Below are positions 1 to 6,392 of a DNA stretch of 20,303 nt, in pieces (position 1 is the first letter of the stretch; every line of letters begins with the position of its first letter). Origin of the DNA: Acidaminococcus fermentans (GTDB taxonomy: Bacteria; Bacillota_C; Negativicutes; Acidaminococcales; Acidaminococcaceae); assembly GCA_004555735.1 (NCBI GenBank), contig SFHH01000015.1, positions 1-20,303 on the forward strand. The letters run 5' to 3'. The notes under the pieces are model-generated. The model had not been told where the DNA came from. It did no database searches and saw nothing but the letters and a program-made list of their open reading frames with translations. Position numbers and translations under genes: made by a program.

Positions 1-95
1 CCGCTGCCCGCAGCGGCGGAGACGAGCACCGTGCTGCCGCGCGAGCCGATGGCGCATTGCTGCGCGGGGGTAAAGTTCAGCTTCGGCTCAGCCAT
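1..95 (-). CDS. addA: AddA helicase-nuclease, N-terminal fragment (foreign to the rest of the window)
   Basis: AddA is the UvrD-like helicase and nuclease subunit of the AddAB recombination complex that processes double-strand breaks. Only the first 31 codons are present, and the gene runs off the left edge. The peptide has the AddA start pattern: an F-T-P-x-Q-Q-x-A-I Q-motif at residues 8-16, then VLVSAAAGSG, the beginning of the Walker A P-loop. The ATG (complement of 93-95) has a GGAGG-type ribosome site just upstream and overlaps the stop of the preceding addB fragment by 8 bases, as expected for translationally coupled addBA. The DNA is clearly GC-richer than the ribosomal genes that follow and points the opposite way. 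I infer it comes from another genome joined by a chimeric junction. The family call is fairly sure; the species is unknown. Confidence 0.82.
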   Translation of the reverse strand, partial: MAEPKLNFTPAQQCAIGSRGSTVLVSAAAGS

Positions 96-219
96 GCTTC
101 TCGCCTCCTTCCAGCGCGTGCCACACCTTCGTGGCCGGGAGCTTTTCCAGAACGCGGTGGCGGTCGCCGTCCGACCCCGCCGCAAAGTGACAGATGTCCA
201 GATAGTCGCAGTAGGTGCA
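88..219 (-). CDS. addB: AddB nuclease subunit, C-terminal fragment (foreign to the rest of the window)
   Basis: AddB is the second subunit of AddAB; its C-terminal nuclease domain carries a 4Fe-4S cluster. The frame read on the minus strand from 219 contains CTYCDYLDIC, the C-x2-C-x5-C spacing of the last three AddB cluster cysteines. About 32 further residues follow before a TGA at 88-90. The stop overlaps the addA start, which supports the call. The 5' part of the gene is missing because the sequence switches to rpsE. The first cysteine codon (217-219) lies in bases that also encode conserved S5 residues, so at least 214-219 fit both genes. The fragment therefore ends inside a short shared stretch rather than at a clean breakpoint. 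Confidence 0.75.
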   Translation of the reverse strand, partial: CTYCDYLDICHFAAGSDGDRHRVLEKLPATKVWHALEGGEKHG

Positions 220-222
220 GGC
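214..222. other. Chimeric junction between addBA and rpsE
   Basis: Left of this point the only coherent coding is minus-strand addB/addA. Right of it the plus strand encodes the conserved C-terminal domain of ribosomal protein S5, starting with Gly-Ala-Gly-Arg. The expected upstream S5 residues are absent; the plus frame simply continues through antisense addB. Bases 214-222 make sense in both readings, which suggests the join occurred by microhomology. Confidence 0.75.
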
Positions 223-447
223 CGTGTCCTGCTGAAACCGGCTATGGAAGGTACCGGGGTCATCGCCGGCGGTCCTGTCCGTGCCGTCCTGGAACTGGCT
301 GGCGTTCGGGACATCCTGACCAAATCCCAGGGGACTTCCAACCCCAACAATGTGGTCCGGGCTACCCTGGAAGGGCTGAAATCCCTGAAGAATGCCAAAG
401 ACGTTGCTGCTCTGCGCGGCAAAACTGTTGAAGAACTGTTAGGCTAA
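214..447 (+). CDS. rpsE: 30S ribosomal protein S5, C-terminal part
   Basis: S5 is a small-subunit protein that helps form the mRNA entry site and contributes to decoding accuracy. The retained 77 residues contain the conserved C-terminal (ribosomal S5 domain 2-like) segment: GTGVIAGGPVRAVLELAG, then the NPNNVVRAT stretch and the VEELLG terminus typical of Firmicutes S5. The N-terminal double-stranded-RNA-binding-like half is absent because the window is chimeric upstream of 214. The open frame can be extended back to 31, but those codons are antisense to addB and do not resemble S5. The next gene, rpmD, follows after 12 bases, with the ribosome site AAGGAGGT overlapping the stop, as in a tightly packed ribosomal operon. 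Confidence 0.93.
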   Translation, partial: GAGRVLLKPAMEGTGVIAGGPVRAVLELAGVRDILTKSQGTSNPNNVVRATLEGLKSLKNAKDVAALRGKTVEELLG

Positions 448-459
448 GGAGGTAGCATG

Positions 460-645
460 ATGGCACAGGTAAAGATCACGCTGACCCGTAGCTTAATCGG
501 GTATCCCAAAGACCAACGCGCTACTGTCAAGGCTCTGGGTCTGACCAAGATCCGTACCAGCGTTGTGAAAGAAGACTCTCCTGCTCTGCGCGGTATGATC
601 CACAAAGTGGAACATATGGTCAAAGTAGAAGAAGTGAAGGCGTAA
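460..645 (+). CDS. rpmD: 50S ribosomal protein L30
   Basis: L30 is a small globular protein of the large ribosomal subunit, found in bacteria between S5 and L15. The 61-residue product begins MAQVKITLTRSLIGYP and ends in a lysine/valine-rich tail, with the family's T-L-x-R-S-x-I-G pattern and the RxTVKALGL helix. Two adjacent ATG codons (457 and 460) are possible. I chose 460 because it leaves six bases after the strong AAGGAGGT at 446-453 and gives the usual MA-x-V-K-I-T start. It lies in the spc part of the operon, 15 bases before rplO. Confidence 0.95.
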   Translation: MAQVKITLTRSLIGYPKDQRATVKALGLTKIRTSVVKEDSPALRGMIHKVEHMVKVEEVKA

Positions 646-660
646 TAAGGAGGTCTGCAA

Positions 661-1101
661 ATGTATTTGCATGAATTGGCTCCCGCTGCCGGCTCCAAAA
701 AAGCTCGCGTCCGTGTAGGCCGCGGTCTTGGTTCCGGTCTGGGCAAAACATCCGGCAAAGGCCAAAAAGGTCAGAAATCCCGTAGCGGCGGGGTGAAACG
801 TCCTGGTTTCGAAGGTGGCCAAAAGCCGTTGTATCTGCGTCTGCCGAAACGCGGGTTCTACAATAAATTCGGTAAACATTACACTGAAATCAACGTGGAA
901 GTATTCAACTGCTTTGACGACGGTGCTGTAATCGATCCTGTATCCCTGATCGAAGCCGGCCTGGTGAAAAACATCCGTGACGGCATCCGTGTCCTGGGGA
1001 ATGGCGAACTGACCAAGAAAGTAACGGTCAAAGCCATGGGCTTCAGCAAAACGGCTCAATCCAAGATCGAAGCTGCCGGCGGTAAGGTAGAGGTGATCTA
1101 A
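661..1101 (+). CDS. rplO: 50S ribosomal protein L15
   Basis: L15 is a large-subunit protein that binds 23S rRNA late in assembly. The 146-residue product has the expected long basic glycine-rich extension (VGRGLGSGLGKTSGKGQKG at residues about 18-36), then GGVKRPGFEGGQ, and a C-terminal globular domain ending in AAGGKVEVI. Length is normal for the family. Its start follows an AAGGAGG ribosome site. The stop codon directly abuts the secY start with no intervening base, so the two are probably translationally coupled. Confidence 0.97.
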   Translation: MYLHELAPAAGSKKARVRVGRGLGSGLGKTSGKGQKGQKSRSGGVKRPGFEGGQKPLYLRLPKRGFYNKFGKHYTEINVEVFNCFDDGAVIDPVSLIEAGLVKNIRDGIRVLGNGELTKKVTVKAMGFSKTAQSKIEAAGGKVEVI

Positions 1102-2358
1102 TTGGCATCAGCCCTTGATAACCTGTTAAAGGCTACGGAACTCCGAAAGAAAGTATTCTTTACCCTTGCGATGTTCATAGTATTCAGGGCTGGTACGCAA
1201 ATTCCCGTCCCGGGGGTTAACGCAGCCATGATCGAACGGCTTTTCACTAGTGGAAATCTGTTCGGTCTTCTGGATCTGTTCTCCGGCGGTGCACTTAGCA
1301 AATTTTCTATATTTGCTATGAGCATTACTCCTTACATCAATGCGTCAATCATTACGCAGCTGCTGACAGTGGTGATCCCGACTTTGGAAGAATGGTCCAA
1401 AGAGGGAGCGGAAGGAGCAAAAAAAATCAACAAAATCAACCGCTACGCAGCGGTTGGCCTGGGTGCCATTCAGGCTGTGGGGATGGCGTATGGCTTGCGG
1501 GCAGCAGTCAATAATCCTGACTTCTTCTCCTTTGCCATGATCGTCATCACGCTGACCGCAGGTTCTCTGCTGCTCATGTGGATTGGGGAACAGATTACAG
1601 CCAAAGGGATCGGGAACGGAATTTCTCTGATCATCTTTGCTGGGATCATTTCCCGGCTGCCCAATGGACTGGCTGTGATCGGCCGGTACCTGCAGGCAGG
1701 TACGATCAATGTGTTTAATGTACTGATCTTCGCTGCGCTGGCAGTGCTGATGGTGATGTTTGTGGTGGCGATTACCGTCGCTTATCGGAAAGTCCCCGTC
1801 CAGTATGCAAAGCGGATCGTAGGTCGGAAGATGTACGGAGGGCACACCACCTATATTCCCCTGAAAGTGAATCAGGCTGGTGTCATGCCCATCATCTTCG
1901 CTTCTTCCGTATTGATGTTTCCTGTGACCATTGCGCAGTTCATCAAGATCCCCTGGATCCAGAAAGTGGCCGGCTATCTAGCATGGGGCACACCTCTGCA
2001 GACCTCGCTGTACATCCTGCTCATCCTGTTCTTCACTTACTTCTATACGGCAGTAAGCCTGAACATCCCGGATATGTCCGACAACATCAAGAAGTATGGA
2101 GGGTTCATCCCCGGGTTGCGGCCTGGCAAACCCACTACGGACTATCTGGATAAAGTGATGAACCGGATCACCCTGGCGGGTGCTGTTTTTCTGGCATTCA
2201 TTGCTATTATGCCTAACTTGATCGTCTGGCTCACAGGAATTTCCGGAGTTTACTTCGGCGGAACGGCTCTGTTGATCGTAGTAGGCGTAGCGCTTGATAC
2301 AATGAAACAGGTAGAGTCCATGACCCTCATGCGGCACTATCAAGGTTTCATGAAATAA
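1102..2358 (+). CDS. secY: Protein translocase subunit SecY
   Basis: SecY is the channel-forming subunit of the SecYEG translocon in the cytoplasmic membrane. The 418-residue protein has the family's ten hydrophobic segments. The N-terminus contains L-R-K-K-x-x-F-T and the TQIPVPGVN loop, a conserved ITPYINASIITQLL follows near residues 73-86, and the C-terminal tail ends ESMTLMRHYQGFMK. The start is a TTG codon immediately after the rplO stop. The ribosome site AGGTGA at 1091-1096 lies inside rplO, giving five bases of spacing. No other start in this frame would keep the conserved N-terminus. It is followed by adk after 11 bases, the usual Firmicutes order. Confidence 0.97.
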   Translation: MASALDNLLKATELRKKVFFTLAMFIVFRAGTQIPVPGVNAAMIERLFTSGNLFGLLDLFSGGALSKFSIFAMSITPYINASIITQLLTVVIPTLEEWSKEGAEGAKKINKINRYAAVGLGAIQAVGMAYGLRAAVNNPDFFSFAMIVITLTAGSLLLMWIGEQITAKGIGNGISLIIFAGIISRLPNGLAVIGRYLQAGTINVFNVLIFAALAVLMVMFVVAITVAYRKVPVQYAKRIVGRKMYGGHTTYIPLKVNQAGVMPIIFASSVLMFPVTIAQFIKIPWIQKVAGYLAWGTPLQTSLYILLILFFTYFYTAVSLNIPDMSDNIKKYGGFIPGLRPGKPTTDYLDKVMNRITLAGAVFLAFIAIMPNLIVWLTGISGVYFGGTALLIVVGVALDTMKQVESMTLMRHYQGFMK

Positions 2359-2369
2359 GGAGAGAGAAC

Positions 2370-3014
2370 ATGCATATTCTTTTAATGGGACCTCCTGGCG
2401 CAGGCAAGGGGACCCAAGCGGAAAAATTAGTTGCCGATTTCCCTATTCCTCATATTTCTACGGGAGATATGTTCCGTGCGGCTGTGAAAAATGGGACGGA
2501 ATTGGGGAAAGAAGCCAAGAAATATATGGATGCCGGCGGTTTGGTTCCCGACAGTGTCACAATAGGCATTGTCCGGGAACGGCTGAGCCAGCCGGATTGT
2601 GTGAAAGGATTCATCCTGGACGGGTTTCCCCGTACCAAAGAACAGGCAGCAGCTCTGGACCAGATCCTGAAGGACCTGGGGATTTCCCTGACCGCCGCCG
2701 TCAACATCAGCGTACCTGATGAAGATTTGGTGGCCCGGGTAACCGGCCGGCGCATCTGCAAAAACTGCGGTGCTACCTATCATGTGGTATACAATCCTCC
2801 GAAACAGGAAAACGTATGCGACAAATGCGGTGGGGAACTTTACCAGCGGGATGATGACAAAGAAACCACTGTGAAGAAACGTTTGGAAGCGTACCATAGC
2901 CAAACTGCTCCTCTCATTGCGTATTACAAAGCGGAAGGCGTGTATAAGGAAATTGACGGCACTCAGCCCATCGACAAGGTGTATGCTGATGTGGTCGCTG
3001 CGGTACAAGGGTAA
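2370..3014 (+). CDS. adk: Adenylate kinase, zinc-binding type
   Basis: Adenylate kinase interconverts ATP plus AMP with two ADP in the cytoplasm. The 214-residue product has the P-loop GPPGAGKGT at 7-15, the AMP-binding STGDMFR at 30-36, and DGFPRT at 84-89. The long LID domain carries four cysteines (C130, C133, C150, C153) in two C-x2-C pairs, the structural zinc site common in Gram-positive-type enzymes. In many Firmicutes a methionine aminopeptidase gene (map) sits between adk and infA. Here infA follows after only 12 bases and map is absent from this position. Confidence 0.97.
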   Translation: MHILLMGPPGAGKGTQAEKLVADFPIPHISTGDMFRAAVKNGTELGKEAKKYMDAGGLVPDSVTIGIVRERLSQPDCVKGFILDGFPRTKEQAAALDQILKDLGISLTAAVNISVPDEDLVARVTGRRICKNCGATYHVVYNPPKQENVCDKCGGELYQRDDDKETTVKKRLEAYHSQTAPLIAYYKAEGVYKEIDGTQPIDKVYADVVAAVQG

Positions 3015-3026
3015 GGAGGCATTAGC

Positions 3027-3245
3027 GTGTCAAAACAAGATGCGATCGAAGTAGAAGGTACTGTCTTGGAATCTTTACCCAATGCGATGTTCCGGGTAAA
3101 ACTGGAAAACGATCATGAAATCCTGGCACATATTTCCGGAAAAATACGTATGAACTTTATTAAGATCCTCCCAGGGGATAAGGTGACCGTAGAGCTGACG
3201 CCCTATGATCTGAACCGGGGTCGGATTACATATCGGTTCAAATAA
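3027..3245 (+). CDS. infA: Translation initiation factor IF-1
   Basis: IF-1 is a small OB-fold protein that occupies the A site of the 30S subunit during initiation. The 72-residue product shows the family landmarks: MSKQDAIEVEGTV at the N-terminus, the AHISGKIRMNFIKI strand-loop, and ELTPYDLNRGRITYR at the end. The start is GTG with AAGGAGG about seven bases upstream. It lies between adk and rpmJ in the standard alpha-operon region. Confidence 0.97.
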   Translation: MSKQDAIEVEGTVLESLPNAMFRVKLENDHEILAHISGKIRMNFIKILPGDKVTVELTPYDLNRGRITYRFK

Positions 3246-3275
3246 AGAGGATTGGCAAGAGGAGGTTCAAGCAAC

Positions 3276-3389
3276 ATGAAAGTAAGACCGTCTGTGAAAC
3301 GCATTTGCGAAAAATGCAAGATCATCAAACGCAAAGGCCGTGTTATGGTCATTTGCGAAAACCCGAAACATAAACAAAGACAAGGATAA
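3276..3389 (+). CDS. rpmJ: 50S ribosomal protein L36
   Basis: L36 is the smallest large-subunit protein and binds 23S rRNA through a zinc ribbon. The 37-codon frame starts MKVRPSVKRICEKC and ends KHKQRQG. It retains all four zinc ligands of the zinc-containing form: C11, C14, C27 and H32. An AGGAGG ribosome site lies about nine bases upstream. The stop is followed within a few bases by the ribosome site of rpsM. Confidence 0.97.
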   Translation: MKVRPSVKRICEKCKIIKRKGRVMVICENPKHKQRQG

Positions 3390-3402
3390 GGAGGTGCTTT
3401 GA

Positions 3403-3768
3403 ATGGCTCGTATCGCCGGTGTAGATTTGCCTAGAGATAAACGTATCGAATATGCTCTGCCGTACATTTATGGTATCGGCTTGACCCTGTCCCGGGAAAT
3501 CCTGGGCAAGACCGGGATCAATCCGGATACCCGGGTCCGGGATCTGACCGAAGCTGAAATTGCTAAGCTGCGTGAAATCCTGGATCATGAATATAAAGTG
3601 GAAGGTGACCTCCGTCGGGAGGAATCCCTGAACATCAAACGCCTGGTGGAAATCGGCTGCTACCGCGGCCGCAGACATCGTGCAGGACTGCCTGTACGGG
3701 GTCAGAACACCAAAAATAATGCTCGTACCCGTAAAGGCCCGAAAAAAGTGGCCGGAGCTAAGAAGTAA
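3403..3768 (+). CDS. rpsM: 30S ribosomal protein S13
   Basis: S13 sits in the head of the 30S subunit and contacts tRNA and the 50S bridge. The 121-residue protein starts MARIAGVDLPRDKRIEYAL and has the helix-two-turn-helix core (YIYGIGLTLSREIL). The conserved RGRRHRAGLPVRGQNTKNNART segment follows, then a basic tail ending KKVAGAKK that would reach toward the decoding site. Length and motifs are normal. A strong AAGGAGGT lies upstream at about 3388-3395, partly overlapping the rpmJ stop. Confidence 0.97.
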   Translation: MARIAGVDLPRDKRIEYALPYIYGIGLTLSREILGKTGINPDTRVRDLTEAEIAKLREILDHEYKVEGDLRREESLNIKRLVEIGCYRGRRHRAGLPVRGQNTKNNARTRKGPKKVAGAKK

Positions 3769-3793
3769 GGTTGTCTAAGGAGGGATTAGACGA

Positions 3794-4186
3794 GTGGCTG
3801 GTAAAAAAGTTGTCCGTACCAAACGGAAAGTAAGCAAGAACATTGAAGCTGGTGTAGCACATATCCGCTCCACCTTTAATAACACGATCGTAACGATTTC
3901 CGACCTGAACGGGGCTGTCCTGAGCTGGGCTTCTGCCGGCGGCCAGGGCTTCCGTGGTTCTCGGAAAAGCACTCCTTTCGCAGCTCAGATGGCTGCTGAA
4001 TCCGCTGCCAAAGCCGCTATGGAACATGGCCTGAAACGGATCGAAGTATTCGTCAAGGGACCTGGCGCTGGCCGTGAAGCTGCTATCCGCGCTCTGCAGG
4101 CTGCTGGCCTGGAAGTGGAATCCATCAAAGATGTGACTCCGATTCCTCACAATGGCTGCCGTCCGCCGAAACGCAGAAGAGTTTAA
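3794..4186 (+). CDS. rpsK: 30S ribosomal protein S11
   Basis: S11 forms part of the 30S platform near the mRNA exit. The 130-residue product contains the signature block beginning GVAHIRSTFNNTIVTISD, then SSAG-like WASAGGQGFRGSRKSTPFAAQ, and the basic C-terminus GCRPPKRRRV. The start is GTG with TAAGGAGGG at 3776-3784, nine bases upstream. It follows rpsM and precedes rpsD, as in other Firmicutes alpha operons. Confidence 0.97.
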   Translation: MAGKKVVRTKRKVSKNIEAGVAHIRSTFNNTIVTISDLNGAVLSWASAGGQGFRGSRKSTPFAAQMAAESAAKAAMEHGLKRIEVFVKGPGAGREAAIRALQAAGLEVESIKDVTPIPHNGCRPPKRRRV

Positions 4187-4204
4187 TTGGAGGTGAAAGA
4201 CTAG

Positions 4205-4798
4205 ATGGCTATTGATAAGACTCCTGTTCTGAAAAGATGCAGATCTCTGGGCATGTCTCCGGCATTCGTTGGGGTTATGAAAGAATCCAACCGTCAGCCG
4301 AAACGCCAGTTCAAAAAGAAGAGCGAATATGGTATGCAGCTGGCTGAAAAACAGAAAGCCAAGTTCATCTATGGCGTTCTGGAAAAACAGTTCCGCGGCT
4401 ACTACGAAAAAGCCAAGAAAATGGAAGGCATCGCCGGTTCCAACCTGCTGATCCTGCTGGAACGCAGACTGGACAACGTGGTGTATCGTCTGGGCCTGGC
4501 CCATACCCGTCGGCAGGCTCGTCAGCTGGTGACCCATGGCCACATTGCCGTCAACGGCAAACGCCTGGATATCCCCTCTGCTCTGGTGAAAGCCGGGGAT
4601 GTAGTCTCCGTAATGGAAAACAGCCGCAGCTCTGCCTACTTCAAAGGCATGGCTGAAGTCCTGGGCAAGACCTCCGTTCCTGCCTGGATCTCTGTGGACG
4701 CTCAAAACCTCAGCGGAAAGGTTGACCGTCTGCCGGTTCGGGAAGACATCGATGTTCCTGTTGAAGAACAGATGATCGTCGAATTGTACTCCAAGTAA
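4205..4798 (+). CDS. rpsD: 30S ribosomal protein S4, zinc-free form
   Basis: S4 nucleates assembly of the 30S body and in several bacteria represses its own operon. The 197-residue protein contains the S4 RNA-binding domain (ERRLDNVVYRLGLAHTRRQAR at about 93-113, then the GHIAVNGKRLDIPS segment). The N-terminus (MAIDKTPVLKRCRSLGMSP) has a single cysteine instead of the four of zinc-binding S4, so this is the C-minus form. It is encoded between rpsK and rpoA. The 64-base gap to rpoA is the largest inside the operon and holds a hairpin. Confidence 0.97.
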   Translation: MAIDKTPVLKRCRSLGMSPAFVGVMKESNRQPKRQFKKKSEYGMQLAEKQKAKFIYGVLEKQFRGYYEKAKKMEGIAGSNLLILLERRLDNVVYRLGLAHTRRQARQLVTHGHIAVNGKRLDIPSALVKAGDVVSVMENSRSSAYFKGMAEVLGKTSVPAWISVDAQNLSGKVDRLPVREDIDVPVEEQMIVELYSK

Positions 4799-4826
4799 TC
4801 TGATACTGTTCTCCACTTACTTATAC

Positions 4827-4847
4827 CGCGTATTGTGGTAATGCGCG
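4827..4847 (+). promoter_or_regulatory. Hairpin abutting the rpoA ribosome binding site
   Basis: Bases 4827-4834 (CGCGTATT) pair with 4840-4847 (AATGCGCG) to give an 8-bp stem with one G-U pair and loop GTGGT. The rpoA ribosome site AAAGGAGG begins on the next base. There is no T-run, so it is not an intrinsic terminator. A translational control element or RNA-stability element is possible. Regulation by S4 is known for alpha operons elsewhere, but nothing here proves it. Confidence 0.45.
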
Positions 4848-4862
4848 AAAGGAGGCTTCCGC

Positions 4863-5834
4863 ATGAAGGAAATCGAAAAACCTAGCCTGGTTGTCGACGA
4901 AATTTCTCCTGACGGACGTTATGGCAAGTTCGTCTGGGAACCTTTGGAACGTGGATACGGTATTACTTTAGGTAACAGTCTGCGTCGTGTACTGCTTTCT
5001 TCCTTGTCCGGCATGGCTGTGACGGGCATTAAAATCGATGGAGTCCTCCATGAGTTCTCTACCATTGAGGGAGTCAGAGAAGACGTTGCGGATATCGTAT
5101 TAAATATCAAAGCCCTGTGCTTCAAAGTGGGTCTGGATGACCAGACCTCCTTTGAGCCCAAGACGTTCTACATCAAGAAGTCTGGCGAAGGTGAAGTGAC
5201 CGGCGCTGACGTGATCACGGATCAGGATACGGAAGTCCTGAATCCGGAGCTGCACATTGCAACTCTGGACAAGAACGGTACCCTGAACATGGAAATCTAC
5301 GTTGACGTAGGCCGCGGCTACGTGCAGGCGGAGAAAAATAAATCCAAGGACCAGCCCATCGGCTTCATCCCCGTGGATTCCATTTACTCTCCTATCACCC
5401 GTGTGAAATTCGGTGTCACCGATACCCGGGTAGGCAACGTGACCAACTATGACCGGCTGACCCTTGAAGTATGGACCGATGGGAGCCTGGGGCCGGATGA
5501 AGCTGTGACTTCTGCAGCCGAAATCCTGATCAAATATCTGGCTCTGTTCAAGACCACCAACGTGCCCCGTATCCAGGGGGATGAAGATGGGGTCAAGACC
5601 AGCGAAGAAGGCAGTAAGTCTTCTGTGCTGCAGATGTCCATCGATGATCTGGATCTGACTGTCCGTTCCAACAATTGCTTGAGACGGGCCGGCATCAATA
5701 CGGTAGAAGATATCATCAATAAGACGGAAGACGAGCTGATTTGCGTCCGGAACCTGGGCAGCAAATCCTTGGAAGAAGTCAAGAACAAAATCGAAGAGTT
5801 GGGATTGCATCTGCGCAATGCTGACGAAGAATAG
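4863..5834 (+). CDS. rpoA: DNA-directed RNA polymerase subunit alpha
   Basis: The alpha subunit dimerises to scaffold RNA polymerase and, through its C-terminal domain, contacts UP elements and activators. The 323-residue product has the N-terminal dimerisation domain with EPLERGYGITLGNSLRRVLLSS near residues 27-48. A linker rich in acidic and serine residues follows at about 238-255. The C-terminal helix-hairpin-helix domain has VRSNNCLRRAGINTVEDII and RNLGSKSLEEV. Length is standard. The ribosome site AAAGGAGG lies upstream, next to the hairpin at 4827-4847. rplQ follows after 14 bases. Confidence 0.97.
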   Translation: MKEIEKPSLVVDEISPDGRYGKFVWEPLERGYGITLGNSLRRVLLSSLSGMAVTGIKIDGVLHEFSTIEGVREDVADIVLNIKALCFKVGLDDQTSFEPKTFYIKKSGEGEVTGADVITDQDTEVLNPELHIATLDKNGTLNMEIYVDVGRGYVQAEKNKSKDQPIGFIPVDSIYSPITRVKFGVTDTRVGNVTNYDRLTLEVWTDGSLGPDEAVTSAAEILIKYLALFKTTNVPRIQGDEDGVKTSEEGSKSSVLQMSIDDLDLTVRSNNCLRRAGINTVEDIINKTEDELICVRNLGSKSLEEVKNKIEELGLHLRNADEE

Positions 5835-5848
5835 GAGGAAGACGAAAG

Positions 5849-6187
5849 ATGTCCTATAGAAAATTCAACCGGAACACCAGCAACCGGAAAGCGATGTTCC
5901 GCAGCGTCTTGACCGCCTTCTTCAAAAACGAGAGAATCGAAACCACTGAAACGAAGGCCAAAGAAATCAGCGGTCTGGCTGATAAGATGATCACCTTGGC
6001 TAAAAAAGGTGATCTGAGCGCCCGTCGTCAGGTCCTGGCATTCCTCGTGGATGAAGATGCCACCAAGAAGCTGTTTGATGTAATTGCCCCTAAATACGCT
6101 GACCGCAACGGCGGTTATACCCGTATTTACAAAACGGCTCCCCGCCGCGGCGATGCAGCTGAAATGGCTATCCTGGAACTGATCTGA
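5849..6187 (+). CDS. rplQ: 50S ribosomal protein L17
   Basis: L17 is a large-subunit protein near the peptide exit tunnel. The 112-residue product has the family start MSYRKFNRNTSNRKAMFR and the central IETTETKAKEISGLADKMITLA block. The C-terminal GGYTRIYKTAPRRGDAAEMAILEL is also typical. It is the last gene of the ribosomal operon. A perfect 12-bp hairpin, a heptad repeat and an intrinsic terminator follow directly. Confidence 0.97.
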   Translation: MSYRKFNRNTSNRKAMFRSVLTAFFKNERIETTETKAKEISGLADKMITLAKKGDLSARRQVLAFLVDEDATKKLFDVIAPKYADRNGGYTRIYKTAPRRGDAAEMAILELI

Positions 6188-6199
6188 GTTCTGTAAGAG

Positions 6200-6228
6200 A
6201 GGGTGTTGCACGTTCTGTGCAACACCCT
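6200..6228 (+). repeat. TGTTGCA-type G-run hairpin after rplQ
   Basis: A perfect 12-bp inverted repeat (AGGGTGTTGCAC at 6200-6211 with its complement at 6217-6228) closes a five-base loop. No T-run follows, so it is not by itself a classic terminator. The same GGG-TGTTGCA core recurs in hairpins at 9589-9631, 17232-17257 and 18734-18782. Confidence 0.8.
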
Positions 6229-6229
6229 G

Positions 6230-6257
6230 GTCTCAGGTCTCGAGTCTCGCGTCTCGG
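6230..6257. repeat. Four-copy 7-bp tandem repeat, GTCTCNN
   Basis: The pentamer GTCTC begins at 6230, 6237, 6244 and 6251, in exact 7-bp register; the last two bases of each unit vary (AG, GA, GC, GG). It lies between the two hairpins that follow rplQ. Read on the other strand the words are of GACNCGA type and match the heptads at 12208-12235. Confidence 0.85.
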
Positions 6258-6267
6258 GCCTGTGGAG

Positions 6268-6298
6268 AGAACCCGCCCTTTGGGACGGGTTCTTTTTT
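6268..6298 (+). terminator. Intrinsic terminator of the ribosomal operon
   Basis: An 8-bp stem (AGAACCCG at 6268-6275 with 6286-6293) encloses CCCTTTGGGA, which can add CCC/GGG pairs. The 3' side runs straight into six T residues (6293-6298). This is a textbook intrinsic terminator about 80 bases after rplQ. Confidence 0.88.
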
Positions 6299-6308
6299 AT
6301 GGTATACT
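6280..6308 (+). promoter_or_regulatory. Promoter for the secreted-protein gene, overlapping the terminator
   Basis: TTGGGA at 6280-6285 and TATACT at 6303-6308 are separated by 17 bases. TG at 6300-6301 adds an extended -10. The -35 lies in the loop of the preceding terminator. The predicted leader is about 80 bases. Confidence 0.55.
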
Positions 6309-6392
6309 GACGATGAAGGCTGCTGCTTCACGGGAGATTCATGTGGGTATGGCAGAATAAAAAATCAGAAAAAACAGAAAGGACGAGATACC

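Noticed and set aside
31..213. Plus-strand frame running into rpsE as if a 138-residue protein
   Set aside because: The first 61 codons are antisense to addA/addB and bear no resemblance to S5. The frame is an artefact of the chimeric join.
3758..4816. A 352-codon minus-strand frame
   Set aside because: It is antisense to rpsK and rpsD, which are unmistakable. It is open only because of codon bias.
6230..6257. Possible CRISPR array from short repeats
   Set aside because: The repeats are 7-bp tandem units without spacers, and no cas genes are near.
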